Of a stretch of 24,623 nt of DNA, positions 9,226 to 20,504 are shown in pieces. The stretch spans positions 74,071,323-74,095,945 of the forward strand of contig CM044518.1 of the NCBI GenBank assembly GCA_024364805.1, given 5' to 3'. Each line of letters opens with the position of its first letter. The stretch's first letter is position 1. A program made the position numbers and the translations under genes. The DNA comes from Euprymna scolopes. Taxonomy: Eukaryota > Mollusca > Cephalopoda > Sepiida > Sepiolidae. A model generated the notes under the pieces. The model was not told the DNA's origin. It made no database searches and worked only from the letters and a program-made list of their open reading frames with translations.

Positions 9226-9985
9226 GACGCTATGTAAATTAAGGATACTATCTGGAGAAAAGAAACATGAAAGAAACAGGTGTAATTATTTAAAGAGAAA
9301 GTAATGTTGATTGACACTTATGTCGATGTGGGGGCAGGGATGAACAAAACTTTATAAATAAAATTTCATTTTTAGAGCAACATCAAATTTTATTTAATTT
9401 CATTTAAAAAATAATGAGAAAAAACGTCTGTTTATGTTTGAATGATTGATTTTCGTGTTAACATTTCATGTGTTGAAATTGTCTCGTAGCGGTGTTTTGA
9501 TTGAAATAAGTGGCAGAGGACAATCTGACTATTTTGGCGGATTTTCTTCAGTCGAGGATTCGAACGTGAATACATGTTTTTTTTTTGTTGCTTTTTTGTT
9601 TTTTTTTATAAAAATCAGATTCACGTAAAATACTTATTCTACTATTAGCGAAGTGTCAAACATAACCGAGCGCATGTATTCTTATAAATGTAAAATATAA
9701 AGTATATGAAACATTTTATGTGCTTCGATATTATTTTTTTTAGAATAAACCTATATTTTGTGTTGGCACAATGTCCTGTGTAAGAAAGCTCCATCAGAAA
9801 AACTAAAAGTAGAAAAAACGCATTCATTCGGAAAAAGTTGGCAGTTTCTGTTTGGTATGAATACTTGTTCCGTTAATCGATAAATGGATTAAATAAATAG
9901 AGGTATGTTTTGTAAATGCCATGAAACGTCTGAAAAAAAAATAAATAAAAATAAAACGGACGCATTCGAAACGTAAGAATTTTCT
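9226..9985. other. AT-rich spacer between repeat copies, no gene seen
   Basis: Contains poly-T tracts near 9577-9607 and no recognisable coding. The short open frames on either strand here are AT-driven. Confidence 0.5.
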
Positions 9986-10130
9986 GTACTTGTGCAGTGG
10001 ACGAAATATGCTGAAAGAATAACGTTATTTAGAAAGCCGTTCTTTACATATGGGCGCAGACATTTTAACTGGTCTGCACTTTTCACCTAACAATTTAATA
10101 AAAAAGAAAGATACTATCAAAATTTATTTT
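9986..10130 (+). repeat. unclassified diverged repeat, copy 4
   Basis: Closest to copy 3: TACTTGTGCAGTGGACGAAA, TATGCTGAAAGAATAACGTT, 'ATTTAGAAAGCCGTTCTTTA', 'CATATGGGCGCAG', 'GTCTGCACTTTTCACCTAAC', 'AATTTAATAAAAAAG'. It lies about 909 bp after copy 3, so the series is not strictly tandem. Confidence 0.5.
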
Positions 10131-10510
10131 ATTTTGAAATCCTATCAGAAATGTAACACGGTGCGTAGATTGCAAAAACACCGAATGCTTCTTTTAATTA
10201 AAAATTGCTTATCTAATCGGTCAAATAATAATAAAAAATATATATTTATATTATTGATAAGTGAATAGTAAAAAGGTATATAGTTTGTTTGTTTTTTTTT
10301 TGTATTTACAAATTCAAAACTCCGAGTCAAATTTACGTATTATTTCATTTTTTTATACAAAGACGATCAAAATATGTAGCGTTCTAGCCTGATGCTATTT
10401 TAAGTGTGCGCATGCACAAAAGCGCAAAAAATGTCATTAATGTATTTTACGTGTATATTTGCCGATGTTTGTACGTGTTTTTCATATATGTAAACAAAAA
10501 TATTACTCGC
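10131..10510. other. AT-rich DNA, no gene seen
   Basis: No gene or RNA recognised. The last 130 bp may be the upstream part of the RTE-like 3' end that follows. Confidence 0.45.
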
Positions 10511-10636
10511 TATAAACCATCCTTGGTGCATGAACAGTATTTCTGAGAATTTCAGTGCTATGTGACAAGTAGTTTAAGAGTTAACCTGTTAGATATTTAC
10601 GCACACGCATACGCCTACTGTTTTATTTATATAGAA
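10511..10636 (+). mobile_element. probable 3' end of an RTE-type LINE (or a SINE sharing it)
   Basis: The run 'ACCATCCTTGGTGCATGAACA', 'TTTCTGAGAATTTCAGTGCT', 'ACAAGTAGTTTAAGAGTTAAC', 'CGCACACGCATACGC' and 'TTTTATTTATATAGA' follows the pattern I know from RTE-clade LINE 3' ends: 'tgccaaatttcatcaaaatcggt', 'cagtagtttaggagt', a short spacer, 'acagacg', then 'tttatatatatag'. Sequence identity is modest and no ORF2 is attached, so it is a short, old fragment. Helitrons and SINEs can carry similar ends, and the assignment rests on pattern memory only. Confidence 0.4.
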
Positions 10637-11170
10637 GATGAGATGAAGAATCCATATACTACGATACGCACGCCAGAACAGGTAAAATTAATTCGAATGT
10701 TTTTATCTTGTACGTTCATTTATTACGATCACAATCAATAAATAATAGAGTAACAACTTATTCTTTTGATTTCATGATTGAAGACTATTATATTATATCG
10801 AAAAAATTGGAAAGTTTACGGTTGAATCTATAGTGATTTTTGTGTGTGTGTTTTTAGCAAGCTGAAATTCAGAACATCTTGCTTCATTTGTCTTGAAGGA
10901 ATGTGACTGAGATTAATTGTGAAGTGATGTATTTGAAATTGGAGGTTGAAGTCATGTGCATCTATAAAACATATCAAGGAAACTGAAAAAAAAACGATTG
11001 TAAAACCTTCCCATTGACTTTTATAGAAACAACTTTTTACCAATTTTAAATAAAACTTAATATAACTCTTATTATAGCGGGTCTTAACGCATTACCGAGG
11101 TGCTTAACGTTATAATTGCAATTCAAATATAATATATAACTTTAATTCAAATATAACACACACAAACACA

Positions 11171-11175
<5 letters not shown>
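10637..11175. other. AT-rich DNA, no gene seen
   Basis: No recognisable gene. The 71-codon minus-strand frame at 10828-11043 shows no known motif. Confidence 0.5.

Positions 11176-11222
<47 letters not shown>
11157..11222. repeat. compound (CA)n/(TA)n microsatellite
   Basis: A short CACA block passes into about 46 bp of TA dinucleotide. It generates a Tyr-Ile run in a minus-strand frame that is not a gene. Confidence 0.9.
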
Positions 11223-11226
<4 letters not shown>

Positions 11227-12459
11227 CCAACAACATTTGTAAATGAACAATATGTTTATTAATAACACTCTAACAGGCCTTGCTCGGATATGGACTGTAT
11301 GTGGTTTTAATAAAATATGAAGAATAGCAAAGTATTGAAAATGCATTATAATATAATTTCACGAAATAATTAATTGTGGACACACGTTCATGGAATAATT
11401 CTTATAAGTAATTTGTTTTCTAAATACATTAAAACTTTTCTCCTTGACATGAATAAGCAAAGCAGTAAATAAAATGAAAATATATCTTGTTTCTTACAAC
11501 AGTTTTCGGTATATCGTTTTTTAAACAATATCGGTCAATATTGATTGAACAAGAAATTTAAAATACCTCGTATATATCAACATTTTCAGTGCCTCTTCTC
11601 TTGGCTACGCATAAAATTTCTACTTCGCTTGAATATTATAGAATATTACTTTTACAATGATAGTAGACGCAATGGTGGTTGCCTCTAGAGGAAATGCCAA
11701 CGGCCATCAACCAAAATCACAGATTTTACTTCGGAAAGGTAGATATAAATTAGAAACACCGGAAAACTCAATCGTACAAGGAAAAATGACATATTTTTAC
11801 CTTTGCCAAAGAGGTTATTTTTCAGTCAATTTTGCTGGTTACTCGCTATATTTGTGTACAATTTCACGTCCAATTTGCTTGATGTATAACCGCTAAACAC
11901 TCTCGAAGCGGTCAAAGTGAAAAATTGAATCGATTCAGTTTGGGGAGATATTGACAAAGGTCAAGATCATGGAGAAGTGAAAGCCAAAGTTTGGCGATAA
12001 TTTCGGTTGAATTAATCGTAGAGAGTCGCTATTTTTCCTTTATTGTCGCCAATTAAAAAAAGGCTTTTATTTCATTTTTTTTACATGGAAGTTACCACTT
12101 ATCAAGACCCGGAAGCCACTCGGGGATAAAGGTTATTGCGTGTATATTAATCAGTGGGATAGTATCGTTGTAATCGTTAGTATTGGACACTCAAGCTTAA
12201 CATTTGATCTTGAAAATTTTGATCACGATCAAGGTCGATAATTTGACCGAATTTTCATTTCAAAATTGAACAGTAATAATTATGTAGTGTTTACACATTC
12301 TCAGATTTATAGTTTTGGGGATGTAAACGTTTCTGTAAATAATTTGGTGAATGCGTCATACAACACGTAGGCGTTAAATTTAGATAAGAGTATGCCCACA
12401 TCTTTCGTCATCAAGCGAATGTATGTGATTTCATATGTGAGTGATATATGTTTTTGCTG
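11223..12459. other. AT-rich DNA, no gene seen
   Basis: The 79-codon plus-strand frame at 11657-11896 has ordinary composition but no recognised motif and no splice context. From about 11905 to 12250 several GGTCAA/TTGATC-type words recur in both orientations (for example near 11958, 12206 and 12227), which hints at an old foldback element but is too weak to call. Confidence 0.4.
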
Positions 12460-12502
12460 TAATTATTTGTTTGGTGGTTTCCTTTTCCAAACCAAATAAT
12501 TA
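12460..12502. repeat. short hairpin, 15/16-bp arms
   Basis: TAATTATTTGTTTGG (12460-12474) pairs with CCAAACCAAATAATTA (12487-12502), leaving one bulged base and a 12-base loop. It does not look like a bacterial-type terminator or a known ribozyme. It could be the centre or end of a small foldback element. Confidence 0.6.
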
Positions 12503-12629
12503 TTTTGCCACGAATCTTTGCACTATTATTGCATTAACAACATACACAGCAAATCATGTCAAATATTGTAACCTATAGTTGCAGAAATGCCACAATAATT
12601 CCCATCTGTTCATTCTGCTTTGGCTTATG

Positions 12630-12815
12630 AGTTAATCGTAAGACCTTTGTTTCCACTCCACACGATCACAGACTTTGCTCGGTGAAAAGCAGTTTTATAA
12701 AGATCTTTGCACAGATGTCTGCTCGTCGCATTATTCGTCATCCTCTTAATTGCTTCATGGTGACATCTATTGCAAGGCAATTTCCGCGACATGTCCAAAT
12801 CATCTGGAATTCATT
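12630..12815 (-). other. possible decayed coding fragment, family unknown
   Basis: This stretch has higher GC than its surroundings and one minus-strand frame open for about 60 codons between stops, without an ATG at its start. It includes RKLPCNRCHHEAIKRMTNN and SRHLCKDLYKTAFHRAKSV, with a balanced residue mix rich in Lys, Arg and His. Upstream on the same strand, in another frame, FGHVAE could be a trace of the 'WFGHV' word seen near the end of some LINE reverse transcriptases. This points loosely to a decayed LINE, but a transposase relic or chance are also possible. Confidence 0.2.
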
Positions 12816-14380
12816 TATCTTTCCTTTATAGGGACAGCCACTTAGCACTTGACATGATCTCATTTAAGATGTTGTTGACCAGTGTAATTACAGATATCCA
12901 GCGGAGTATTTTGCTTACTTAACGGCGAATCATCTCCCTGCCTTCCTAAGCGTCGCTATACACTCGGAGCTGCTAAAGCGTATATTTTAAATTTTACTAT
13001 ATTTCTGAAATTCATCATGCTTCATCTTTAAATGTTCTATGCTGAAATATTGAATGTTTAAACGCGTTTTTGTATTTGTTCTGTCAAATTAAAAATGAAT
13101 AATTGATCATTCAAAACTTTTAACATTATTATCAATGATTAATATTTTAGTCCATCTATAAGTAGTTAAAAATCGCAATGCCTTTATTTATTAATTAATT
13201 TTATCTTGCAAGTTCTTGCTGACTCTATACCATTGAGGAAATAATTAAATCAGTTAAAACAAAGCTTTGTCATTGAGTTATTGGATCAAGACCACAGTGA
13301 AATAGAAGAGTATTTAGGGTCGATTAAAAATAATTACCAATGAAAGACGCGATTGATTTCTGTCGTGGTTTTAATGGACCTAAAGGGAAAAGATATCAAG
13401 ATGCTTGAATTAAGAAGGGTCTATATTAGCAGAAAAGACACATAGAAGTAATAGTTTGTATGAGATTGTTCCTTGCTTGATCATAGCGATCCTTCCTTTT
13501 TATCTTTGTCATTATTTCACTGTTTGGAAGAGTCCATGAAGTGACTCACTAGAGTAGATCACCATAACACTATATAATCACAGCTGTAAACCTAAATTTA
13601 GGAATGTTTTTCAACTTGTATGATAAGATTTAAAAATCATCGACCATATGTTTACATAGAAAATCTTGGAAATCAGTTGTACTCTTGTTGAAGGTAATGA
13701 ATATGCAATGATGATGATGTTTATGTTAGTGGTTTCGTTGGAAGAATCATTATTGTTTAAGACATTAAGCGTGTTGAAGAATTCTTTATGCTGTTTTAGA
13801 ATCATGTAATACTTTTGTGATAATATTGATATTTATATTCATAATCGCACTACAATTCACTCTCCGCACTGACTTGAAATCGACCACCAATCTATATAAT
13901 AACAGTGAACTTATATATGCCTGGTTCGTGTCAACCATTATGTATGCAAATTCAATATATATAAACAAAAATGAAAGGTATAATGTTAATAATAACTGAT
14001 AATAATAAACAATAAAAAATCGTGAACAAAAATATGGTTTTAATTTTTTACTGATATCCGATAATAATAAAAAGTAAAGCATTTTCTTTACAAGCTCAAA
14101 CATATTTCTTTATGGCTTCCATGCCGTGTTAAGAGATAATAGATATATCTTAAGTGGCGGCGTGCGTGTAATTTTTAAGTAAGTGATGCGCAATGCCTAT
14201 GAAACCAGTACAGCTTGACTCTAGTTGTATAAAAGTGGACAGGAAATCTGGCAAAATGATGCTATAAAACAGAACCTTCTATTCTCAAAGCAAAACCCAT
14301 TTTATACTATCCAGACTCAATTTCGTTTAACTTCGGTAATCTTACTCACATTAGTTAGTCAACAAAGTTATCCCTTATAA

Positions 14381-14381
<1 letters not shown>
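12816..14381. other. AT-rich DNA, no gene seen
   Basis: The overlapping 60- to 105-codon frames on both strands at 13611-14103 are AT-driven (Ile, Asn, Tyr, Lys, Leu) and have no recognised motif. Confidence 0.5.
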
Positions 14382-14437
<56 letters not shown>

Positions 14438-14476
14438 CGTTATTATTATTGTAATAATAATAACAATAACAATAAC

Positions 14477-14535
<59 letters not shown>

Positions 14536-14540
14536 CAACA
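14382..14540. repeat. inverted trinucleotide arrays, (TTA)n then (AAT)n
   Basis: About 22 TTA/ATT units (14382-14449, one interruption at 14438-14440) are followed directly by about 27 AAT/AAC-type units (14452-14540). The second array is the reverse complement of the first, so either strand can fold into a long AT hairpin. The Tyr- and Asn-run open frame on the minus strand is an artefact of the repeat. Confidence 0.9.
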
Positions 14541-14652
14541 GAACGATGTGAGACGGAGAGGAGGTTTATTTTCTCTTCTGATCAATTAGTTTTACTTTTA
14601 TGATATATTTATATGGAAAGAAAAAAAAATATATACAACGAAGTACGGGACG

Positions 14653-14656
<4 letters not shown>

Positions 14657-14716
<60 letters not shown>
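14657..14716. repeat. (TA)n microsatellite
   Basis: An uninterrupted TA run of about 60 bp, 18 bases before a (TG)n tract (14735-14760) and the satellite-bearing element. Confidence 0.95.
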
Positions 14717-14719
<3 letters not shown>

Positions 14720-14762
14720 GTGACATTGTCTGTATGTGTGTGTGTGTGTGTTTGTGTGTGTA

Positions 14763-15439
14763 CATTTCCCTACCAAACTAGTCTGTCAATTTTCAGTCTA
14801 CATACTCGAGATTTGACATAAGGGGTATTGGAATTTGGGAAAATCTTTTTAATCGGTTTTCGGCCAGAAATTTGGCTGTTAAGAGGTCTAAGTTCAACGA
14901 TGAGACCTTTGGAAACCTCTGTCAAACTCCTCCGACAATTTTGTGTCTAAACACCTGAAATCTTAGACGTGGATTACTTAGACATAGATCGAACATTTTA
15001 ATTTGATTTCAGCCCAAAATAATAAATTTAAGTGGGTCAAATATTTAAAAATATTGACCTATGCCATCTCTATACAATTACTCACTTTTTGGTTTAAACA
15101 TTTGAAATTTTACATACAGTGCAGTCAAACATAACGCAAGCTTTCTAATAGCTTATTGACCGTAGATTTGGCTGCCAAGGGGTCAAAGTTTAAAAGATTT
15201 GACATTTGTTGTGTCTAACAAAATATTCGGCCAATTTTGGGTCTCAATATTTGAAATTTTACATAAAGGGTACTCAAACATGCACCAAGCTTTTTAATCG
15301 GTTTTGGACGGAATATTCCTGCCAAGAGGTCACAGTTGTAAGAGTTGATCTTTGCAGACTCTACCAAACTCCTCCGCAAAATTTGGGTCCAAACACTTAA
15401 ACTTTTAGATGTAGGTAACCTTGACACGAGTCAAACTTT

Positions 15440-15442
<3 letters not shown>
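14763..15442 (+). repeat. about 148-bp diverged tandem repeat, 4-5 units
   Basis: Units begin near 14788, 14937, 15084, 15233 and 15380, with spacings of 149, 147, 149 and 147 bp. The last is cut by the (TA)n tract, and about 25 bp of a preceding unit are visible at 14763-14787. The shared core is 'AATTTTGGGTCTAAACA', 'TTTGAAATTTTACATAAAGG', 'TACTCAAACAT', 'CTTTTTAATCGGTTTT', 'ATTTGGCTGCCAAGAGGTCA', 'AAGATTTGACCTTTGCA', 'CTACCAAACTCCTCCG'. The second unit (14937) is the most diverged, with 'GGGTCAAATATTTAAAAATA' standing for 'AGGTCAAAGTTTAAAAGATT'. Open frames inside are incidental. Confidence 0.75.

Positions 15443-15492
<50 letters not shown>
15443..15492. repeat. (TA)n microsatellite inside the Helitron-like element
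   Basis: An uninterrupted run of about 50 bp separates the satellite array from the right end of the element. Confidence 0.95.
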
Positions 15493-15497
<5 letters not shown>

Positions 15498-15549
15498 TAA
15501 AGTTGTGAACAGTACATAGGGTCCGACCAAATCCGGGTTGAACTGCTAG

Positions 15550-16466
15550 TAAATATATAAAATGCATACCCGCCTCAGTACAAGGCAGATTTTGACAAAT
15601 AATAAGATCTCTAAATTATTCAAATTTATATAAAATGCTATTAACAATTATGTTAAGAATCTTTATGTATTGTTAAAATTAAGATCAATTACATGATATT
15701 GATTCTAGAAAATGATCAATATTTAATGCGTAAAATTTAGGGGATAAAGAAAAAAATTGAAATTTATGAAATCATGCTTATTCACTAAACGCCAATCGGA
15801 AATAATTGAATGTCCATATAGGAAAGAAATATCGCTTCTATGTTAATCCTCTTTTTTAAACATCAAATGACTATCGTGTGCTATCGAATGAGCAGGCAAA
15901 TGGGAATCGGTTATGATGGATACAGAACGTTGCATTGCACTCATGCAGACGAAGTGAATTCCGGCACTGATGAAGAATAACTGATAAAATATGAATACAG
16001 TTATCTTCAAACAGGAGTGAAACCATCACATACAGAATTTTTGAATTCCTCTGACATGATCTTCCTGGCGATAGACTCAATTTTTTCATTGCATTGATTT
16101 TCTCTGGCTGCTATGAACACCTATCATAAATCTTTGTGATAATTTCTTTTTAGGGTATCTCAAAGAAAGGATCCAGATTCTTTTAGATTTAAAAGACAAC
16201 ATGAGAAGGTAGATCAGACCCATAATAATGAATGTGATATAAAGAGTTACGACGGTTTCAATATTCGAGTTGCAGCAGTTATTAAGACAATTTCTCGACA
16301 CATCATATTCTTAAATATTAAATAAATTATCAACTAGCTTTCAATTTCAATCAGATAAAAATGATATAATCTTCAATAATTTAGCTACTATTTTGTGATG
16401 TTTTTCTCAAAATCTTCACTGAGAAAATTTGATATATCAAATGAAACACGTCGCTTTTTAACCACC
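15550..16466. other. AT-rich DNA, no gene seen
   Basis: A minus-strand frame at 15871-16089 has a Cys/His-rich stretch (HQCRNSLRLHECNATFCIHH). The spacing does not fit a C2H2 zinc finger, and no start or splice context supports it, so it is not called as a gene. Confidence 0.45.

Positions 16467-17772
<1,306 letters not shown>

Positions 17773-17840
<68 letters not shown>
17773..17840. repeat. (TA)n microsatellite
   Basis: An uninterrupted run of about 68 bp. Confidence 0.95.
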
Positions 17841-17842
<2 letters not shown>

Positions 17843-18283
17843 CTGTAATTCCTTTCTGGACCCAAATACCGTTTGCAATAACACCTGGTACATAAACATT
17901 TCTTTGGTTTAGCGTAGTAGTCACTATTTTATGTAACTTTAGCGCGGCATTTTATACACATGTAGGTGTTACATTAAATACTTGCGTTGTTTCCGAGGAG
18001 CGTCACGATCACTATCTCATCATCGTAAGAAGTAGTAGTTCCTATTTTTCTCTCTACCTATTTTGTGCATCCATCGCTCCCATTATACACCGGCATCATC
18101 TCTACATATTCCTACTCTGCCGGGTTTTCGTCACTCCTAGCTGGTTCTTCAACAGAAACGCATGCCATAATCTTTAGATAATCTCAGTCATAGATGATAA
18201 TTTCTCCCTTGACGAATCCGCCACCGCTGATTGGTTGCGACGTAGACATTTTCATATTCTGATATTCGCATCTTCACCCATTA
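17841..18283. other. pyrimidine-rich DNA, no gene seen
   Basis: The plus strand becomes C/T-rich, and this continues to about 19830. An ATTGG (inverted CCAAT) at about 18230 has no other promoter element with it. No open frame is convincing. Confidence 0.45.
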
Positions 18284-18791
18284 AACGAACAGTTCAACAC
18301 TTACAAACATGCCATCATTTACTTACATATCCATTCGTTTCAATTTTTTCTCTAAATTATCTACATTATCTTTCGAATTCCAGGACGTACTGATATTATA
18401 TTAAGTCATTGCTTTTGCTATTATATTTATTCAACCACGGAAATTCGAGACTAAACGTATACAAAGTTTCGTAAAACTGCGGCTTCCTTCACTCACTCTC
18501 GTCATTACTCATTCCCTCTCTATGTTACTCTCTTCCTATTCGTTTATCAACGGGCGGTTCGACAATTATAAACGTGAAGCTATTTATTCATATTTTCATT
18601 CGTTTCTATTTTTTAAAGTATTTACTTTCTTTTGAATTTAAGAACTTCACCCATATTCTATTAAATCATTGCTTTTCAAAACTAAATATATACAACACCA
18701 TGCAAAACTGTTTCTTCCTTCACTCATTTACGTCATTACCTGCCTCCTCTCTCTCACTCTTTCCTACACTCTCATTAGTCGTTTATCACTT
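18284..18791 (+). repeat. two-copy tandem duplication, about 266-bp unit
   Basis: Unit 1 starts at about 18284 ('CGAACAGTTCAACACTTA') and unit 2 at about 18551 ('CGGGCGGTTCGACAATTA'). Both continue with 'CATTCGTTTCTATTTTTT', 'CTTTCGAATT', 'TATTAAATCATTGCTTTT', 'ACTAAACGTATACAA', 'GTAAAACTG', 'CTTCCTTCACTCA', 'CGTCATTAC', 'CTCTCTCTC' and 'TCGTTTATCA'. Unit 2 lacks about 20 bases in the middle. The 78-codon plus-strand frame in unit 2 is not shared by unit 1, so it is incidental. Confidence 0.65.
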
Positions 18792-19975
18792 GTCCTCTGC
18801 AACGGTTTAATTTTGAGGGGGTGGTGGGGACGTTTCTTTTTATAACATCAACCATTCATTTTTTCTCATATAATAAAAATTTCTTTTTACAATAGACAAA
18901 CAAAGGAGCACTACTAATTTCTGTAAAATAAACAAAAATTTTCTTCATCTTCGTTAAAATACACTGTACTTTAAACTAAACATTTGGTAAATAAATTATT
19001 AATAAAAGGTGTTTATGTACTTATGTTACCGCGCTATTGTGCAACAGTATTCTTAACTTAATTTCACTTTTACAATATCTGTTTTATTATATTGTTAGGG
19101 GAAATGACACTATAATGACAAAAAACCCTACACTACTTATTTTTTAAATGTCATTCTAAATAACTACGTTGTTATACCAGCACGCTAACATGAGTGCATA
19201 AGTACTAAACAATAGTCATCTTTTATTGAAAAAATAATTTTTCGCTGAAAATATTCATCTTTTAGTGAACAATAAAAAAATTTTGCTTATTAAAAAATTG
19301 GGTATTTTTTACGCCAATACCCACCGTGCTATAACCCCCTCCCCCCCCATACACACACTGAATAAACACTCTCAATCTCCCCATGTTTTGACTTTAATAT
19401 TTCTTTACTTCTTATTTTTAATATCCGATCCGATACAAATAGAAAAAAGTTCAACGTTAATTTCAAAACAATAGATACAAATAAAAATAAAAATAAGAAA
19501 TAAAAAAAATTGAACAGAACGACGTCAAATTTATATTGACAGATGAGTTGATCCAATTTAGTTAAACTTTTTCAATAGTTGGAACATTTCTAAATGACCT
19601 GAATTGGATCTTCACCATCGCGGCCGTCAGTAACCGTGACAACTGTGTTCACTCCGCTTACATTTCTCCCCCTAGTGTTTTCACACACCCTCTCTATATT
19701 ATTATATTACACTCTCCTCCTTACATCTTTCTCTAACCTTAAACTATATTTTAAACTCGTCCTCTTTCCTTTAACCCCTCCCCGCTCTCTTAACAGACAC
19801 TTGACCTTCGAAATCAATTTTAACCCATAAGCAATTCCTCTTTCCTCAAAATTTGAAAAGGTCTGGAACCTTTTTAATTTTTTCACCTTACTTTTTCTTA
19901 CCTGATGATATCTAATATGATTGAAAGAGCCTGCACACCGTAGCAACATATGACTGTATTTACATAAAGAATAAA

Positions 19976-19978
<3 letters not shown>
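18792..19978. other. AT- and pyrimidine-rich DNA, no gene seen
   Basis: No gene recognised. At 19901-19977 there is a segment that may be the 3' end of a retroposon leading into the (TA)n tract. It includes CTGATGA at 19902-19908 and GAAA at 19923-19926. Confidence 0.4.

Positions 19979-20058
<80 letters not shown>
19979..20058. repeat. (TA)n microsatellite
   Basis: An uninterrupted run of about 80 bp, preceded by an A-rich stretch (AAAGAATAAAAATAA). It may be the simple-repeat tail of a retroposon. Confidence 0.9.
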
Positions 20059-20062
<4 letters not shown>

Positions 20063-20470
20063 GTAAGTTTACAGTAAATTCTATTTTCTTAATTTTATTG
20101 TATTTAAGTTTTTCTGTTTCCTTGTTTAAATATTACTTTGCTGGGATTAAATAGGTGACTACCAGTCGATTCCGAATCATAATTTACGTAAAATCCCGAG
20201 AATCCATGTCTAATTCTGCTAAAATGCAAAACTTTTCTTATACCTTTCAATATAAAATTAAACTAAAAATTGCCATAAAAATAAATTAAAATTCTTTCCT
20301 CGTAAAACGCTGAGAAACAGATCCTGCTAGTATACAATAAAAATAATTTGAGAAAATAAATTTTAGTAGGTAAATTAATTGAGATGAATAAAAGGAATAA
20401 TATCAATACGAAAGCTGGTTTACTATTAACAAACAAAAAGAAAAGTATTTAACCTTATTTTGTTTACTGG
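20059..20470. other. AT-rich DNA, no gene seen
   Basis: No gene, RNA or repeat recognised. Confidence 0.5.
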
Positions 20471-20502
20471 TGTACGTATGTATGTATGTATGTATGTATG
20501 CA
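20471..20502. repeat. (GTAT)n microsatellite
   Basis: About seven tetranucleotide units immediately before the tandem repeat of about 150 bp. Confidence 0.9.
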
Positions 20503-20504
20503 TG

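Larger units (their letters stand above)
14720..15549 (+). mobile_element. candidate non-autonomous Helitron-like element with central satellite (HINE/pearl-like)
   Basis: Order on the plus strand: 'GAAGTGACATTGTCTG', a (TG)n tract, an array of about 148-bp tandem repeats (14763-15442), a (TA)n tract (15443-15492), a 50-bp right end, a weak hairpin at 15519-15539 (CCG pairs with CGG, extended by three G-T wobbles) and CTAG at 15546-15549 followed by T. Helitrons end in CTRR preceded by a hairpin and insert between A and T. Non-autonomous HINE/DINE-1 and bivalve 'pearl' elements carry central tandem repeats with an adjacent microsatellite. The right end and layout fit. The left end is not defined; no clean TC start was found. 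There is no coding capacity. The hairpin is degenerate, so the copy is old. Confidence 0.45.

Noticed and set aside
13611-14103. Overlapping frames of 60-105 codons on both strands
   Set aside because: Composition is Ile/Asn/Tyr/Leu driven by AT content; frames overlap on both strands with no motif.
14355-14585. Minus-strand frame with long Tyr and Asn runs
   Set aside because: It is the (TTA)n/(AAT)n arrays read in frame, not a prion-like or poly-Asn protein.
15206-15427. Overlapping plus and minus frames of 64 and 70 codons
   Set aside because: They fall inside the 148-bp satellite and are not conserved between units.
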